The notes under the pieces: model-generated | Database searches by the model: none | What the model was told of the DNA's origin: nothing | What the model saw: only the letters and a program-made list of their open reading frames with translations | Assembly: GCA_013297675.1 (NCBI GenBank) | Contig: JAAFHZ010000033.1 | Coordinates: 1-37,111, forward strand | DNA: 37,111 nucleotides | Reading direction: 5' to 3' | Source of the DNA: Synechococcales cyanobacterium bin59.metabat.ball.084 | GTDB lineage: Bacteria > Cyanobacteriota > Cyanobacteriia > Cyanobacteriales > Chamaesiphonaceae | In this document: positions 16,289-26,057 of the stretch, piece after piece | Layout: each line of letters begins with the position of its first letter | Position numbering within the stretch: position 1 is the stretch's first letter | Position numbers and translations under genes: made by a program

Positions 16289-18886
16289 CTAAGAAGGTGT
16301 TGATTCCTCTGGTTTCTTATCCTTCGCCTCCAATGTCTCCATGCGGCTTCGGAGTTCTTGATTAGCTTTTTTGACTTCATCAAGTTCTTGGCGAAGCTGC
16401 TTCAGCGCTGGATCAGTACCGGCGTTTTTCTGTACCACCTGAATTGCTTCAGAAGCCATGCGTTGCACCCGACCATCTGGGCTGCCATTGGCCAGACCTT
16501 GGAGTACCCCGATCGCCTTAATTGTAGTCATCTGTTTCAAAGCCCCAACTACTGATACCTGGGTTAAGAAAAATGATTCCCGCGCCAGTTCTTGGAGTCG
16601 ATCGAGCGCCTTATTTACATCCACCGGAGCCTGATGCACCGATACTGCTCCTAAAGCCCGAATTGCGGCCAATCGCAATGGCTGCGGTGTACCTGCTGCC
16701 GTGTAAGCCATTACCATCCCCAATGCTACCGGATCATCGGTCATTTTGGCCAAACCACTGATGGCTCCACCGCGCACCACTTCATTCCAGCCCGATCGCT
16801 CGTTTAACACTCTTGCCAACAAATCTTGAACAGCTTGGCGCTCGGTGGGTAAGGCCGAAACAAAGCCACCTAAGACTGAACAAGCGGTAGATTCCACATA
16901 GTAGCTTGCATCACCTGTAGTTACTATGTCAGTAACAGCATGATAGCTATTGGCAGTTTTTAGTCTGCCCAGGCAATTAACAATCGATTTACGCACCAAA
17001 GGATCTTCGTCTGCTATTTCCGAAATCAGAATTTCTGTTGCCCGATCGAGCTGTACTCCAGCCAAGGCTTCGGCGGCTTCTAGTCGGACTGCCCAAAAAT
17101 CTTCGGTGGCTAAGCATTTGCCGAGGGCTTCAACTCCGGCCAGGTTGCCTTTGGCGGCGATCGCTCTAGCGGCATAAATGCGACCGATCGGATCGGGGTC
17201 ATGCTCTAACTGAGCGGTTAATTCAGCTAGACCATAGGCCAGTTCTACTGTTTTGAGATGATAGTTACCGGTGTCGAAGCTAATAAAATTGGGCTTCTTT
17301 TCTAAGGGGAAATAGAGGACTTGCTCTTTCTCGAAAATTCTGACTTTGAAGGTTTTGAGGGTAACATCTTCGCCTGCTACATAGCCAAAGGCGATCGGGA
17401 TTTTTAGGTCGAATAGATCGTTAGCTAAAACGTGCAAACCTTCCTTGGCTTGGGTTTGAGTTACTGTCACCTGAGCGGTGCTAGTATCATCGTCCCAACT
17501 ATAGGCAATTTTGTAGTCGGGGTGGCCGCCGCGAAAGACGAATTGATCGAATAAAAATGCGAGGTTACGACCAGTGGCTTTATCGATCGCCCTTAATACA
17601 TCAATAGTTTCGACGGTTTTGTGGGCGTTATCTTGCACAAAGGTCTGGACAAATTTATCGAATAGTTCCTCGCCCAGTTCATAGCGAATCATGTGATAAA
17701 CGCACGCGCCTTTTTCGTAAAGATGGCGGTCGTATAGTTCGATTGCTTCGCGGTAGATATTGGTAACTATAGGACGACGGTATCGATCGCTGTCTTCGCC
17801 CAAATAGCTCTCCATTTCACCCAGCATGTAGTAGGCGGCTTCGTCGGCATCGTATTCATGTTCTGTCCAGAGAACTTCGCAATAAGAGGCCATCCCTTCT
17901 TTAATCCAGGCATGTGACCAATGTTTGATCACTACTAAATCTCCAAACCATTGGTGAGCGAGTTCATGAGCGACCAGGCTTTCGGTATTCCAGTTGTCGA
18001 TGCTGGCGCGTTCGTCTAAGAGACAGCGATCGGTCAACAGGGTAGTGCCGGTGTTTTCCATGCCGCCAAAAATGAAGTCATCGACGCAGACTTGGTTATA
18101 TTCGGCGAAGGGATAAAGGTAGCCGAATTTTTTGCTAAAAAACTCCACCATGCGGGGGGTTTTGCCCATGCTCAGGCGGCCTTGGTCTTCGCGACCTTTT
18201 TCTACATAGTAGTTGATGGGGATCTCGTTCCAAGAGTCTTTGATTTCAGCAAAGCGACCCACTGCCAGGGTCATTAAATAAGTGGGGTGGACTTGTTCTT
18301 GTTGCCAGTGGTAGAGCTTGTTTTCTAGGCCAGTCTCGGTCTTTAGTAGTTTGCCATTAGAAATAGCGATAAAGTCTTGGGGTACCGAAACCCGGATTTC
18401 GGAAGTGGCTAATTGGCCGGGGTAGTCGAAGCAGGGAAACCAGAAGCGGGAATCTTCGTCTTCGCCTTGAGTCCAGACTTGGGTGGGTTTGTGGGGGTAG
18501 GCGGCGCTGGGGAGGATGAAGTAGATGCCCCGTTGGGGTTTGCTGACGGCGTAGGCGATGTCGATGTCGATCGATTTGCCCGGTTTTAATAGTTCGGGGA
18601 CTTTGATTTGGAGTTTTTCGCCGTCGTAGGCAAATTCGTGAGTGAGGCCGTTGATTTTGATCGATCGAATTTCTAGATCTACTGCATCTAGAATTAGATT
18701 GTGAACATCTGGGCGCACGGGGTTGAGGCGAATGTGACAGTGGCCTTGCAGGTGCTGCTGAGAGATATTCAGGATCAGGTCTAGGAAAATATGCTCGACT
18801 TGTCCCGGTCGATCGGGGTTGTAATGGGGCTTGGAGCCGGGGAGCTGGAAAGATCTAGAATTGTCGTCAAAGGAGGTATGCAGCAT
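16289..18886 (-). CDS. M1 family zinc aminopeptidase with C-terminal HEAT repeats
   Basis: 865-residue cytoplasmic metallopeptidase that removes N-terminal residues from peptides. The exopeptidase motif appears as GGMENTG (274-280, the GAMEN element) and the zinc motif as HELAH (307-311), with the third ligand Glu at about 330 in WIKEGMASY. The N-terminal beta domain spans about 1-210 and the catalytic domain 215-450. After a beta domain, about 570-815 form HEAT-like repeats (IYAARAIAAKGNLAGVEALG, LEAAEALAGVQLDRATEIL, PLVRKSIVNCLGRL). The last ~40 residues are a charged coiled coil (VKKANQELRSRMETLEAK). This layout is usual in cyanobacteria. Monocistronic, ended by a hairpin. No damage seen. 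Confidence 0.95.
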   Translation of the reverse strand: MLHTSFDDNSRSFQLPGSKPHYNPDRPGQVEHIFLDLILNISQQHLQGHCHIRLNPVRPDVHNLILDAVDLEIRSIKINGLTHEFAYDGEKLQIKVPELLKPGKSIDIDIAYAVSKPQRGIYFILPSAAYPHKPTQVWTQGEDEDSRFWFPCFDYPGQLATSEIRVSVPQDFIAISNGKLLKTETGLENKLYHWQQEQVHPTYLMTLAVGRFAEIKDSWNEIPINYYVEKGREDQGRLSMGKTPRMVEFFSKKFGYLYPFAEYNQVCVDDFIFGGMENTGTTLLTDRCLLDERASIDNWNTESLVAHELAHQWFGDLVVIKHWSHAWIKEGMASYCEVLWTEHEYDADEAAYYMLGEMESYLGEDSDRYRRPIVTNIYREAIELYDRHLYEKGACVYHMIRYELGEELFDKFVQTFVQDNAHKTVETIDVLRAIDKATGRNLAFLFDQFVFRGGHPDYKIAYSWDDDTSTAQVTVTQTQAKEGLHVLANDLFDLKIPIAFGYVAGEDVTLKTFKVRIFEKEQVLYFPLEKKPNFISFDTGNYHLKTVELAYGLAELTAQLEHDPDPIGRIYAARAIAAKGNLAGVEALGKCLATEDFWAVRLEAAEALAGVQLDRATEILISEIADEDPLVRKSIVNCLGRLKTANSYHAVTDIVTTGDASYYVESTACSVLGGFVSALPTERQAVQDLLARVLNERSGWNEVVRGGAISGLAKMTDDPVALGMVMAYTAAGTPQPLRLAAIRALGAVSVHQAPVDVNKALDRLQELARESFFLTQVSVVGALKQMTTIKAIGVLQGLANGSPDGRVQRMASEAIQVVQKNAGTDPALKQLRQELDEVKKANQELRSRMETLEAKDKKPEESTPS

Positions 18887-18979
18887 GAGGTGAGAGGAAA
18901 AGTTTTATCAATCCTACCGCAATGCCCCATGGTAGATCCAAGCTGAGGTGTACTTGCCAGAATTTAGCTCCAGTCAAAA

Positions 18980-19756
18980 CTAAGCCTCTTCTGGATCAAT
19001 TCCCATTTCTCGTAATTTTGCAGCCAGTCGATCGGCTCGTTGTTTTTCTGCTGCTACTTGCTGAAATGCTTGTTCTGCACGCAGTGATTCTTGCTTTGCC
19101 AGCTCATCACCGGCCAGCAATAAATTTCCGGCACTATCCCACCAGCGCAGCCACGGGAAATCTTGATTGAGGTATTCCCCTTGCCAAATTCCTAACTCTA
19201 CTCCCATTGGTATAATTGAATAATGCCCTCGCTGGTTTGCGGCAATTCGTTGATATTTGCCATTCACTAATTCATAAACTTCTACTGCCGCCTTTTTTGC
19301 CTCATATATGGCATAAAAGGGAATCTTAATGGCCTGCTCGTACACCCAAAATTTACCGGCTTTAGCATCATCGGTAGGTGCTGTAGCATCTCGCTCTTCG
19401 GAACCATCGCCAGATACAATCTCAATGGCGATCGTGGGAATTACTAATTCTTTCCACATTACATAAGAGCGCCGATAGGTGCCATCCAAGGAAGGTGGTA
19501 CGTTGGCGACATAGAACCAATCTGGGGCTTCGGCTCCGCGCTCTGGTGGCTCTACCAATCGCCAATAAATGCCGCTGTCTTGCCCGATCGCGTACTGACC
19601 ATCAGGATGCAGTTGATTTAATGTGGGGATAATGGAGCTGGTCAGCAATAAGCTCTGGGGATGTTCTTGAAAGTTTTTCACGAAGGAACCATCCGATTCT
19701 GGCAACTGCCGATGATCGGGTAATGATAACGAGGTTAATGGTTTGGCGATCGTCAT
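18980..19756 (-). CDS. Uma2 family (DUF820) endonuclease-like protein
   Basis: 258 residues from ATG 19756, preceded by GGAG at good spacing; a GTG at 19771 is the alternative. Core elements are GAEAPDWFYVANVPP, a YVMWKELVIPTIAIEIVSGD strand pair with the acidic residue, GKFWVYEQAIKIPFYAIYE, and GVELGIWQGEY. The tail is a short coiled coil ending DRLAAKLREMGIDPEE, the same end signature as the copies at 13520-15561. It is therefore a relative of those, but more distant (different N-terminus and an intact metal-site region). Function unknown. Confidence 0.88.
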   Translation of the reverse strand: MTIAKPLTSLSLPDHRQLPESDGSFVKNFQEHPQSLLLTSSIIPTLNQLHPDGQYAIGQDSGIYWRLVEPPERGAEAPDWFYVANVPPSLDGTYRRSYVMWKELVIPTIAIEIVSGDGSEERDATAPTDDAKAGKFWVYEQAIKIPFYAIYEAKKAAVEVYELVNGKYQRIAANQRGHYSIIPMGVELGIWQGEYLNQDFPWLRWWDSAGNLLLAGDELAKQESLRAEQAFQQVAAEKQRADRLAAKLREMGIDPEEA

Positions 19757-19806
19757 GGAAATTATCTCCACATCTAGAAAACCGATATCTTATTATAGTT
19801 GATGTA

Positions 19807-20424
19807 TTAGTTTTTTTTGACAGGATCAATCGGACGCACCATCCAGCACAAAATCCCCAGTAATCGATCAATCGGTTCCAGTGAATATTCTTGGGGTTCA
19901 ATCCAAACCTGCTGATTTTCTAGGCTTAAAAACTGCCAGTTAGTGCCAGTGGTGACGATACCATAGATGGGCCAAGGAGGAGACTGATGCTGTTGGTTAA
20001 ACCTTTGAGCTGCAACCATTTCGGCAATGCACTGACCCCAACCATCTTGAAGTACTCCTTTTTTTGCTTCCACAATGGTCACTACTGGAGCTTCTAACTT
20101 GACCTGAATGCTGGAGCGACTAATCAAGAAATCGCAAATACCATTGAGTCCGATCTGGCGATCTTGAGTTAATTCTTGGCCAGAGAAAATGCTTACTTGA
20201 TGGTTCAAAATTCGGTCTAACTCTAGTAGCAGTGGAGCCACAATAAACTCTGAACGAGCCTTTTCAGATCCGGCACCAATAGCCACAACCCGCCCTCTTT
20301 GGATGTAGGTTAGCAGCACTGGGTCGCAGGGAACAGGCTGAACATGAGGTATAAATAGTCGATCGCCAATTTTCAAATCTAAAATCCGGGCAGCACTATC
20401 AACTGTAAAGTCACTATAGGACAT
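19807..20424 (-). CDS. PD-(D/E)XK nuclease-like cyanobacterial protein
   Basis: 205 residues from ATG 20424 (MSYSDFTVDSAARILDLKIG); the frame extends to 20490 but homology-like sequence begins here. The core has the restriction-endonuclease pattern: GICDFLISRSS (Asp), APVVTIVEAKKG (E-x-K), then a helix with QCIAEMVAAQRFNQQ and a strand IYGIVTTGTNWQFLSLENQ. Such small proteins are sometimes labelled type I restriction R-like, but no helicase part is present. Divergent from cpcT with a ~100-bp shared upstream region. Likely a standalone nuclease-fold protein; role unknown. Confidence 0.65.
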   Translation of the reverse strand: MSYSDFTVDSAARILDLKIGDRLFIPHVQPVPCDPVLLTYIQRGRVVAIGAGSEKARSEFIVAPLLLELDRILNHQVSIFSGQELTQDRQIGLNGICDFLISRSSIQVKLEAPVVTIVEAKKGVLQDGWGQCIAEMVAAQRFNQQHQSPPWPIYGIVTTGTNWQFLSLENQQVWIEPQEYSLEPIDRLLGILCWMVRPIDPVKKN

Positions 20425-20528
20425 GATACTAGGAGAACCTGATTGTTTGACTTTAATGGTATCACTTGGCAGCGATGGCAATGTCTGCAATTCATAGATA
20501 ATAATGTTGCCGATTCAATTTTTTCGCC

Positions 20529-21146
20529 ATGACTGTCCCTAATGTTTCATCTCAGATAGTACAGCTTGCCCGGTGGATGGCTGCTGATTTTAGCAACCAG
20601 GCGCAGGCTTGGGAAAACCCCCCATTTTTTGCCCATATTCGGGTGGCCATGAGACCTTTACCGATCGAACTCCTAGATGGCATCAGTCTATTTTTGGAGC
20701 AAGCCTATGATATTGCTTTGCATGAACCATATCGAATGCGGGTGCTAAAGCTAGTCCCAAGAGATCAACTGATCGAAATTGAGAATTACCTAGTCACAGA
20801 CGAAGCCGAGTTCTATGGTGCTGCTCGTCAACCGGAAAAATTAGCGCAGCTCACCATCGATCGATTAACCAAGCTAGAAGGTTGCAGCCATTTAGTAGAG
20901 CGCAAAGGCAACTGCTTCTATGGCTATGTTCAACCGGGGAAACAATGCATTGTCAACCGCAACGGCCAGGATACCTACTTGGCCAGCACCTTTGAAATTG
21001 ATGCTGATCGATTTAGCAGCCTCGATCGAGGCTGTGATCTAGAAACTGATGCCAGAGTTTGGGGTTCGGTTGCTGGCCCCTTTGAATTTGAGCGTACCAC
21101 CAGCTTTGCCGATGAAATCTCCGCGCCATCAGCCACAATTCATTAA
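20529..21146 (+). CDS. cpcT: Phycobiliprotein chromophore lyase CpcT/CpeT family
   Basis: 205 residues. The family attaches bilins to cysteine of phycobiliprotein beta subunits (CpcT: Cys-153 of beta-phycocyanin). Recognisable parts are the N-terminal LARWMAADFSNQAQAWENPP, VAMRPLPIELLDGISLFLEQ, AYDIALHEPYRMRVLKL, CSHLVERKGNCFYGYVQPGK, and STFEIDADRFSSLDRGCD near the C-terminus, a calycin-like beta barrel pattern. Length is normal. CpcT and CpeT cannot be separated by sequence alone; CpcT is preferred because no phycoerythrin genes are seen. It supports a phycobilisome-containing host. Confidence 0.9.
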   Translation: MTVPNVSSQIVQLARWMAADFSNQAQAWENPPFFAHIRVAMRPLPIELLDGISLFLEQAYDIALHEPYRMRVLKLVPRDQLIEIENYLVTDEAEFYGAARQPEKLAQLTIDRLTKLEGCSHLVERKGNCFYGYVQPGKQCIVNRNGQDTYLASTFEIDADRFSSLDRGCDLETDARVWGSVAGPFEFERTTSFADEISAPSATIH

Positions 21147-21358
21147 CAACCAAGGCTATGAATTAATCCTTAGAGCACTCAATCTTCTCATAACCTGATA
21201 CTAGTAAAGGCCATTCCATCTTGCTGATCGACCAAATTCCCCCAAAACCTGATACATTGAGTCTCGATTCCCCATGCTCCATCAAGCATCTAGTACAACA
21301 TTTGTGGTCAACATTCTGGCTATTCTGTATAGGGTGTGACTGACGGAATCACAATTGA

Positions 21359-22540
<1,182 letters not shown>

Positions 22541-22659
22541 GTTGACAGTATTTGAGTTGAGGGAATTGCTTGATCGGCAGGTGGGTTGATTTTACGATTG
22601 ATGTTCCATCGGGACTGAATGGTGTTTGTGATTTGCAGGATGGGGACAACCTGCAAGGA

Positions 22660-22832
22660 TAATTAGCAATTAGGGCAGCGGCTTGGGTTTCTTGTTTAAA
22701 AGCTTGACGAATTAATTGTGCAGCCTGTTCAATATCACCTCTTAATCTGGCAACTGCTGCGGCTTCAGCTAAAGTTCAAAGACAAAATTGATCTTGGCAT
22801 CCAGCTAATAGCTTTTGTTCTTTTGCTGTAAC
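22660..22832 (-). pseudogene. Short coding remnant with an in-frame stop
   Basis: The 325-bp stretch between sqdB and the HEPN gene holds a minus-strand frame reading VTAKEQKLLAGCQDQFCL-stop-TLAEAAAVARLRGDIEQAAQ and then LIRQAFKQETQAAALI. The alanine-rich helical pattern and the single TGA within a continuous coding-like frame suggest a broken gene. Family not recognised. The rest of the stretch shows nothing clear. Confidence 0.4.
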
Positions 22833-22865
22833 GGGTTGTTAGTTGAACTATATCATAAACCATTT

Positions 22866-23615
22866 TTATAGTATCAAATGGATGCTTTCAACAAGTACTT
22901 CAATAAAATCAACTGCATCACTGACAAGTACCTCGTCAATATTCCACCGATTTCCAATGTTAAAAGTTGGATTTATATCAGCTTCATGAGCAATTTTATT
23001 TCTCCGATCAACAATCGAGTCAAGCTGCTGCTTAATATCTTTAACAGGTCTAGCCATTTTGATAGCGACTTCATCCCACAGTTTCTTATTTGAGATGTAT
23101 CTAATTGCCTCAGCGATTTTTTCCGGTTGCTGAAAACTTTGGTATCCTAAACGATCTCTGATTTCACTCTCTAACCAAGCAGTATTATTTAGCTTATTTT
23201 GAATGCTACTCGATATTGTAGGAATTAAGGCTGAAATCATGTGAGATTGCTGAAGAAAATCATATCCTTGAGCTTGTTGAAGTTCAGCTTCCAGCCAAGA
23301 GGCAATATCAATTGCTGTTAGTCGATCCTGACGTGCGCCACCTAATGAAACTTGAAAACGGGAGAATGCTGATTGAGTTGTATTTGCAGAAGGTAATGGT
23401 TCTGGGCGTTGCCCTCGATGGATCTCCAACATTCCTAATGTCACAACCTCATGAACATAGTAGTCTAATGCGCTGACAGATAGAACCAGAGCCGCACGCA
23501 ACATATCTGATACATCAAGTGCGCTGGTAGACTGAGCTTTTACAGAATTATGAAGTGAAATTAGGTCTCGAACACGACTAATGCTGATGCGAAATTGATC
23601 AAGCGCTGACTGCAT
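22866..23615 (-). CDS. RiboL-PSP-HEPN-like ribonuclease protein, partner of ParA-like ATPase
   Basis: 249 residues from ATG 23615. A GTG at 23633 is possible, but both starts overlap the end of the ParA-like gene (17 or 35 bp). The HEPN catalytic motif R-x4-H occurs as RRNKIAHEAD (Arg 205, His 210). Two more helical hallmarks are AALVLSVSALDYYVHEVVTL near the N-terminus and the long helical middle with KLWDEVAIKMARPVKDIKQQ. HEPN proteins are metal-independent RNases and frequent toxins of abortive infection systems, and the RiboL-PSP type is a common branch. Its overlap with an ATPase gene suggests that the ATPase controls it. AT-rich, next to a defence island. The RNase role is inferred from the motif. 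Confidence 0.8.
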   Translation of the reverse strand: MQSALDQFRISISRVRDLISLHNSVKAQSTSALDVSDMLRAALVLSVSALDYYVHEVVTLGMLEIHRGQRPEPLPSANTTQSAFSRFQVSLGGARQDRLTAIDIASWLEAELQQAQGYDFLQQSHMISALIPTISSSIQNKLNNTAWLESEIRDRLGYQSFQQPEKIAEAIRYISNKKLWDEVAIKMARPVKDIKQQLDSIVDRRNKIAHEADINPTFNIGNRWNIDEVLVSDAVDFIEVLVESIHLIL

Positions 23616-24669
23616 AAGCGTGGCTCTCAGCACTCAATACAATAATTTTATCTGCTAAATCCGAAAAAGTTTTCTTAAGTTCCTCTTGCTTATTTTTAGT
23701 GATTTCTAGAATAACTCCCGATTGCTTCAACTGCTGGTTCGTTAATGCATAAACTGGAGTTTGATGTTGTTGGGATATGGCAATTAGGCTGTTGAAGTCA
23801 GGAATTTTTGTCAAGCACAAACTACCGCTCATTCCTTGCTCCTGATAAGCACTATCCAACAGCATCATGTCACTATTTTTTAGATTAGGAATTAGTTTGG
23901 AAATGACCGCCTCTTCAATTTTTCTTATCCATGTTTGAAAAGCAGCAGTCTCTTTACTATTTTTGATACGATAATTTTGAATAATAATCCCTAAAAAACG
24001 CGGGTTAGAGTTGGGAAAAGGATAATTGGCTTCTTTGAGAATTTGCAGTGAATTTGCTGATTTAGCCCAAGAGCGCCATTTTGGCAGAACTTTAGCTAGA
24101 GAATCAATCGCCATTACGGAGAAAAAATCAGCAGTAGTTGGAACTAGGAAAAAGTCACTAATCATCAATATGTTTTGGTTGATTGAGCCTAAGCTAGGAC
24201 TCATATCAATCAAAATATAGTCTGCGTTAAGCTTAACTGCGGTTTTTTCTAGCAAATCATTGATAGAACCTGGTAAGTTTTTGAGTGCTTGAATTGAACC
24301 ACTTAGTTCTTGTGCAATACCTAGCGTTACTTCATACTCAGCAAAACCAATATGACCAGGTAGCAAAAATAAATTATCTTGACCCTTTACCGGAATACAA
24401 TTAATTGCTTCAATGGCTTTTGGCTGTGACTCGAATGCAGGAGCTAATCCGGCCTTTATGTTTGAAGCTGCGTTGTAGATTTCTTGAATTCTATCTTCGT
24501 CATTCTCACTTTGTTCTCCTAAAACCATACCCGTTAGATTACATTGAGGGTCACTATCTACAAGAATTACTCTCTTTCCTTTTGAAGCGAGCATCCAACC
24601 TAAGTTGAAAGTAGTCGTGGTCTTACTAACCCCACCTTTGTGATTGAACAATGCGATTTTTTTAACCAT
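23599..24669 (-). CDS. ParA-like (AAA_31/SIMIBI) ATPase upstream of HEPN gene
   Basis: 356 residues from ATG 24669 (MVKKIALFNHKGGVSKTTTT); a TTG at 24678 is less likely. Deviant Walker A HKGGVSKTTTTFNLG has Ser where most ParA proteins have Gly. Also visible are VDSDPQCNLTG (Walker A' region), DYILIDMSPSLGSINQNILM (Walker B) and VPTTADFFSVMAIDSLAKVL. It is longer than chromosomal ParA/Soj (about 255), with a ~100-residue C-terminal part. No ParB or centromere-like repeat is adjacent, so plasmid partition is unlikely; the overlapping downstream gene is the HEPN protein. An imperfect palindrome ACTCGAATT/AATTGAGT at 24705-24723 lies 36 bp upstream. Candidate regulator or sensor of a two-gene toxin system; role inferred. 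Confidence 0.83.
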   Translation of the reverse strand: MVKKIALFNHKGGVSKTTTTFNLGWMLASKGKRVILVDSDPQCNLTGMVLGEQSENDEDRIQEIYNAASNIKAGLAPAFESQPKAIEAINCIPVKGQDNLFLLPGHIGFAEYEVTLGIAQELSGSIQALKNLPGSINDLLEKTAVKLNADYILIDMSPSLGSINQNILMISDFFLVPTTADFFSVMAIDSLAKVLPKWRSWAKSANSLQILKEANYPFPNSNPRFLGIIIQNYRIKNSKETAAFQTWIRKIEEAVISKLIPNLKNSDMMLLDSAYQEQGMSGSLCLTKIPDFNSLIAISQQHQTPVYALTNQQLKQSGVILEITKNKQEELKKTFSDLADKIIVLSAESHAYAVSA

Positions 24670-24704
24670 TGAGATCAAGCCTTTTTGTGAATATTGTATT
24701 GGTC

Positions 24705-24723
24705 ACTCGAATTAGAATTGAGT
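24705..24723. promoter_or_regulatory. Imperfect palindrome before the ParA-like gene
   Basis: ACTCGAATT and AATTGAGT flank AG; one extra base breaks perfect symmetry. Placed 36 bp before the start codon, it could be an operator. Weak evidence. Confidence 0.25.
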
Positions 24724-24850
24724 AGGCGAGATATCTAAAATTTGCTCCCCTAGTATAGCGTATGGATTGAAACTCTCTCACCTATAAAGTTCTTCACAGT
24801 CAAGTGGTGTCGGGCAGCTTATGGTTGTCAATAACGGCTTGAATCATTAT

Positions 24851-25274
24851 TGATCGCACCCCAACCTCACCGCCCGAAAAAGTTAAATTGTGAAGGGATT
24901 ATAGAAAAAATGGCTTTTTGTGGGGATCTCAGGCAAAATAGTGCCCAGAGGATATTCAATCAGTAGAGTAGCCATCATGCAGCCAATCCGCACCTTCAAC
25001 GTATCACCATCCCTCCCAGCCCAGCTAGCGCCCCTGCAAAAACTAGCCTACAACCTTTACTGGGACTGGAATATTGAGATCAAAGATCTCTTTCGTCGCC
25101 TCGATCGAGACCTCTGGGAAACCACCCGACACAACCCAGTCGCCACGATCGCCCAAGTCAGCCAAACCCGCTTGCAAGAAGCCGCCAACGACGACGGCTT
25201 CTTGGCGCATATGGAACGCGCCGCCGCAGCCCTCGCCGACTACCAGCAAAGCCGCGACTGGTACAAAAAGCACC
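24851..25274 (+). repeat. Upstream copy of the glgP 5'-end direct repeat
   Basis: This stretch (upstream leader plus the first ~99 codons of glgP) repeats at 31056-31479, offset 6205 bp. From 24877 to 25274 I count 12 mismatches and no gaps in 398 bp. Similarity fades through 24851-24876 and is absent upstream of that, and it stops abruptly after CACC at 25274. It marks the left edge of the 25275-31055 island. Confidence 0.93.
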
Positions 25275-25309
25275 TGAAGAATGATAAATTCAGTCATAAT
25301 AATAGTTGA
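24977..25309 (+). pseudogene. Truncated glgP (DUF3417 domain only)
   Basis: Begins at the ATG equivalent to that of intact glgP (MQPIRTFNVSPSLPAQLAPL) and follows it to DWYKKH, then runs into unrelated sequence (LKNDKFSHNNS) and stops at 25309. Only the N-terminal DUF3417 domain remains, with no catalytic or PLP-binding part. Its leader and presumed promoter are intact, so it may still be transcribed. The stop is 5 bp from the end of the convergent restriction endonuclease gene. Confidence 0.92.
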
Positions 25310-25314
25310 GTTAT

Positions 25315-26055
25315 TCAATCAAGCCTTGCTGATGTTGCTGCTATGTGCCCAGCTAATGTGCTCACAAAGGGCTTTAATCCAGTCATTGTAGACATCTCGG
25401 AAAATTCACCAGTTTGATAAGCTGTCCGGGGAGAAGCAATCAAACAGGCACTTGTGTAAAGCTGTTCTTGTACTAGCCGCTGACACAGTACGTCGTAGCG
25501 TTTAAGGTACGAGGCACTTTGAAACTCTGTAAAAATGGGGAAGTGTGGAGAATTATCCCTAACAGCAGAACGTGATTCAGGTGCATCCTCAACTAACATT
25601 AACCATCCCACAAATGGTCGAGATTGTTTTCCAAATGCTCCCTCTCTGTAGGCTATGCAAAAATCATGCGCAATGCCAATGGCTTCTTCTGTCCGATTAT
25701 TAAAATTATTGCCAAACGATGGACCAACTTGGCTTTTTAACTCGATGGCTATGATTAGTTCTCCTTGGTGAGTCACTAACAAATCCCAAAGCTTGGTCGG
25801 TCGAAAATATCCAGGAAGTGTCAACACCGATCGGCTTTGGTGAATTTGAGCATCGGCTAATCCATTAGCCCGCACAATGTCGAGCATTAAAGCCAAAAAG
25901 CCATCCATATTTTTACCGGCTGTCACTCCAGCCCGTTCACCTTGGTCAGCTTTGCCCGACTCAATCTGTTTTTGTCTGGCTGCATCGCGGTTGCCCCAAA
26001 ATGCCTTGATTGCTTCATGGGCTTTTTGTTCATAATTCACCAAATCAAGAGCCAT
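25315..26055 (-). CDS. Type II restriction endonuclease, XhoI/PaeR7I family
   Basis: 246 residues, full length for PaeR7I-type enzymes, which cut CTCGAG. The core is [20 protein letters not shown] then [20 protein letters not shown], the PD-(D/E)XK site with Asp in KLWDLLV and E-x-K in IELKSQ, followed by RTEEAIG. The N-terminus ([18 protein letters not shown]) is also typical. The ATG is 2 bp after the methyltransferase stop (TAA-TA-ATG), so the protective methylase is translated first. I found no CTCGAG anywhere in this window by eye. Specificity is inferred from the family and needs experiment. Confidence 0.92.
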   Translation of the reverse strand: MALDLVNYEQKAHEAIKAFWGNRDAARQKQIESGKADQGERAGVTAGKNMDGFLALMLDIVRANGLADAQIHQSRSVLTLPGYFRPTKLWDLLVTHQGELIIAIELKSQVGPSFGNNFNNRTEEAIGIAHDFCIAYREGAFGKQSRPFVGWLMLVEDAPESRSAVRDNSPHFPIFTEFQSASYLKRYDVLCQRLVQEQLYTSACLIASPRTAYQTGEFSEMSTMTGLKPFVSTLAGHIAATSARLD

Positions 26056-26057
26056 TA

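Noticed and set aside
22588-22660. Plus-strand words resembling the IDVPSGLN motif of NAD(P)H-hydrate epimerase
   Set aside because: Too short, surrounded by stops and frame changes; treated as chance.
23599-24669. Plasmid partition (ParA) locus suggesting an integrated plasmid
   Set aside because: No ParB, no iterated centromere-like repeats, no replication gene; downstream partner is a HEPN protein.
24772-24782. GGATTGAAAC-like word, similar to the end of many cyanobacterial CRISPR repeats
   Set aside because: Only one occurrence, with no spaced repeats around it; not an array.
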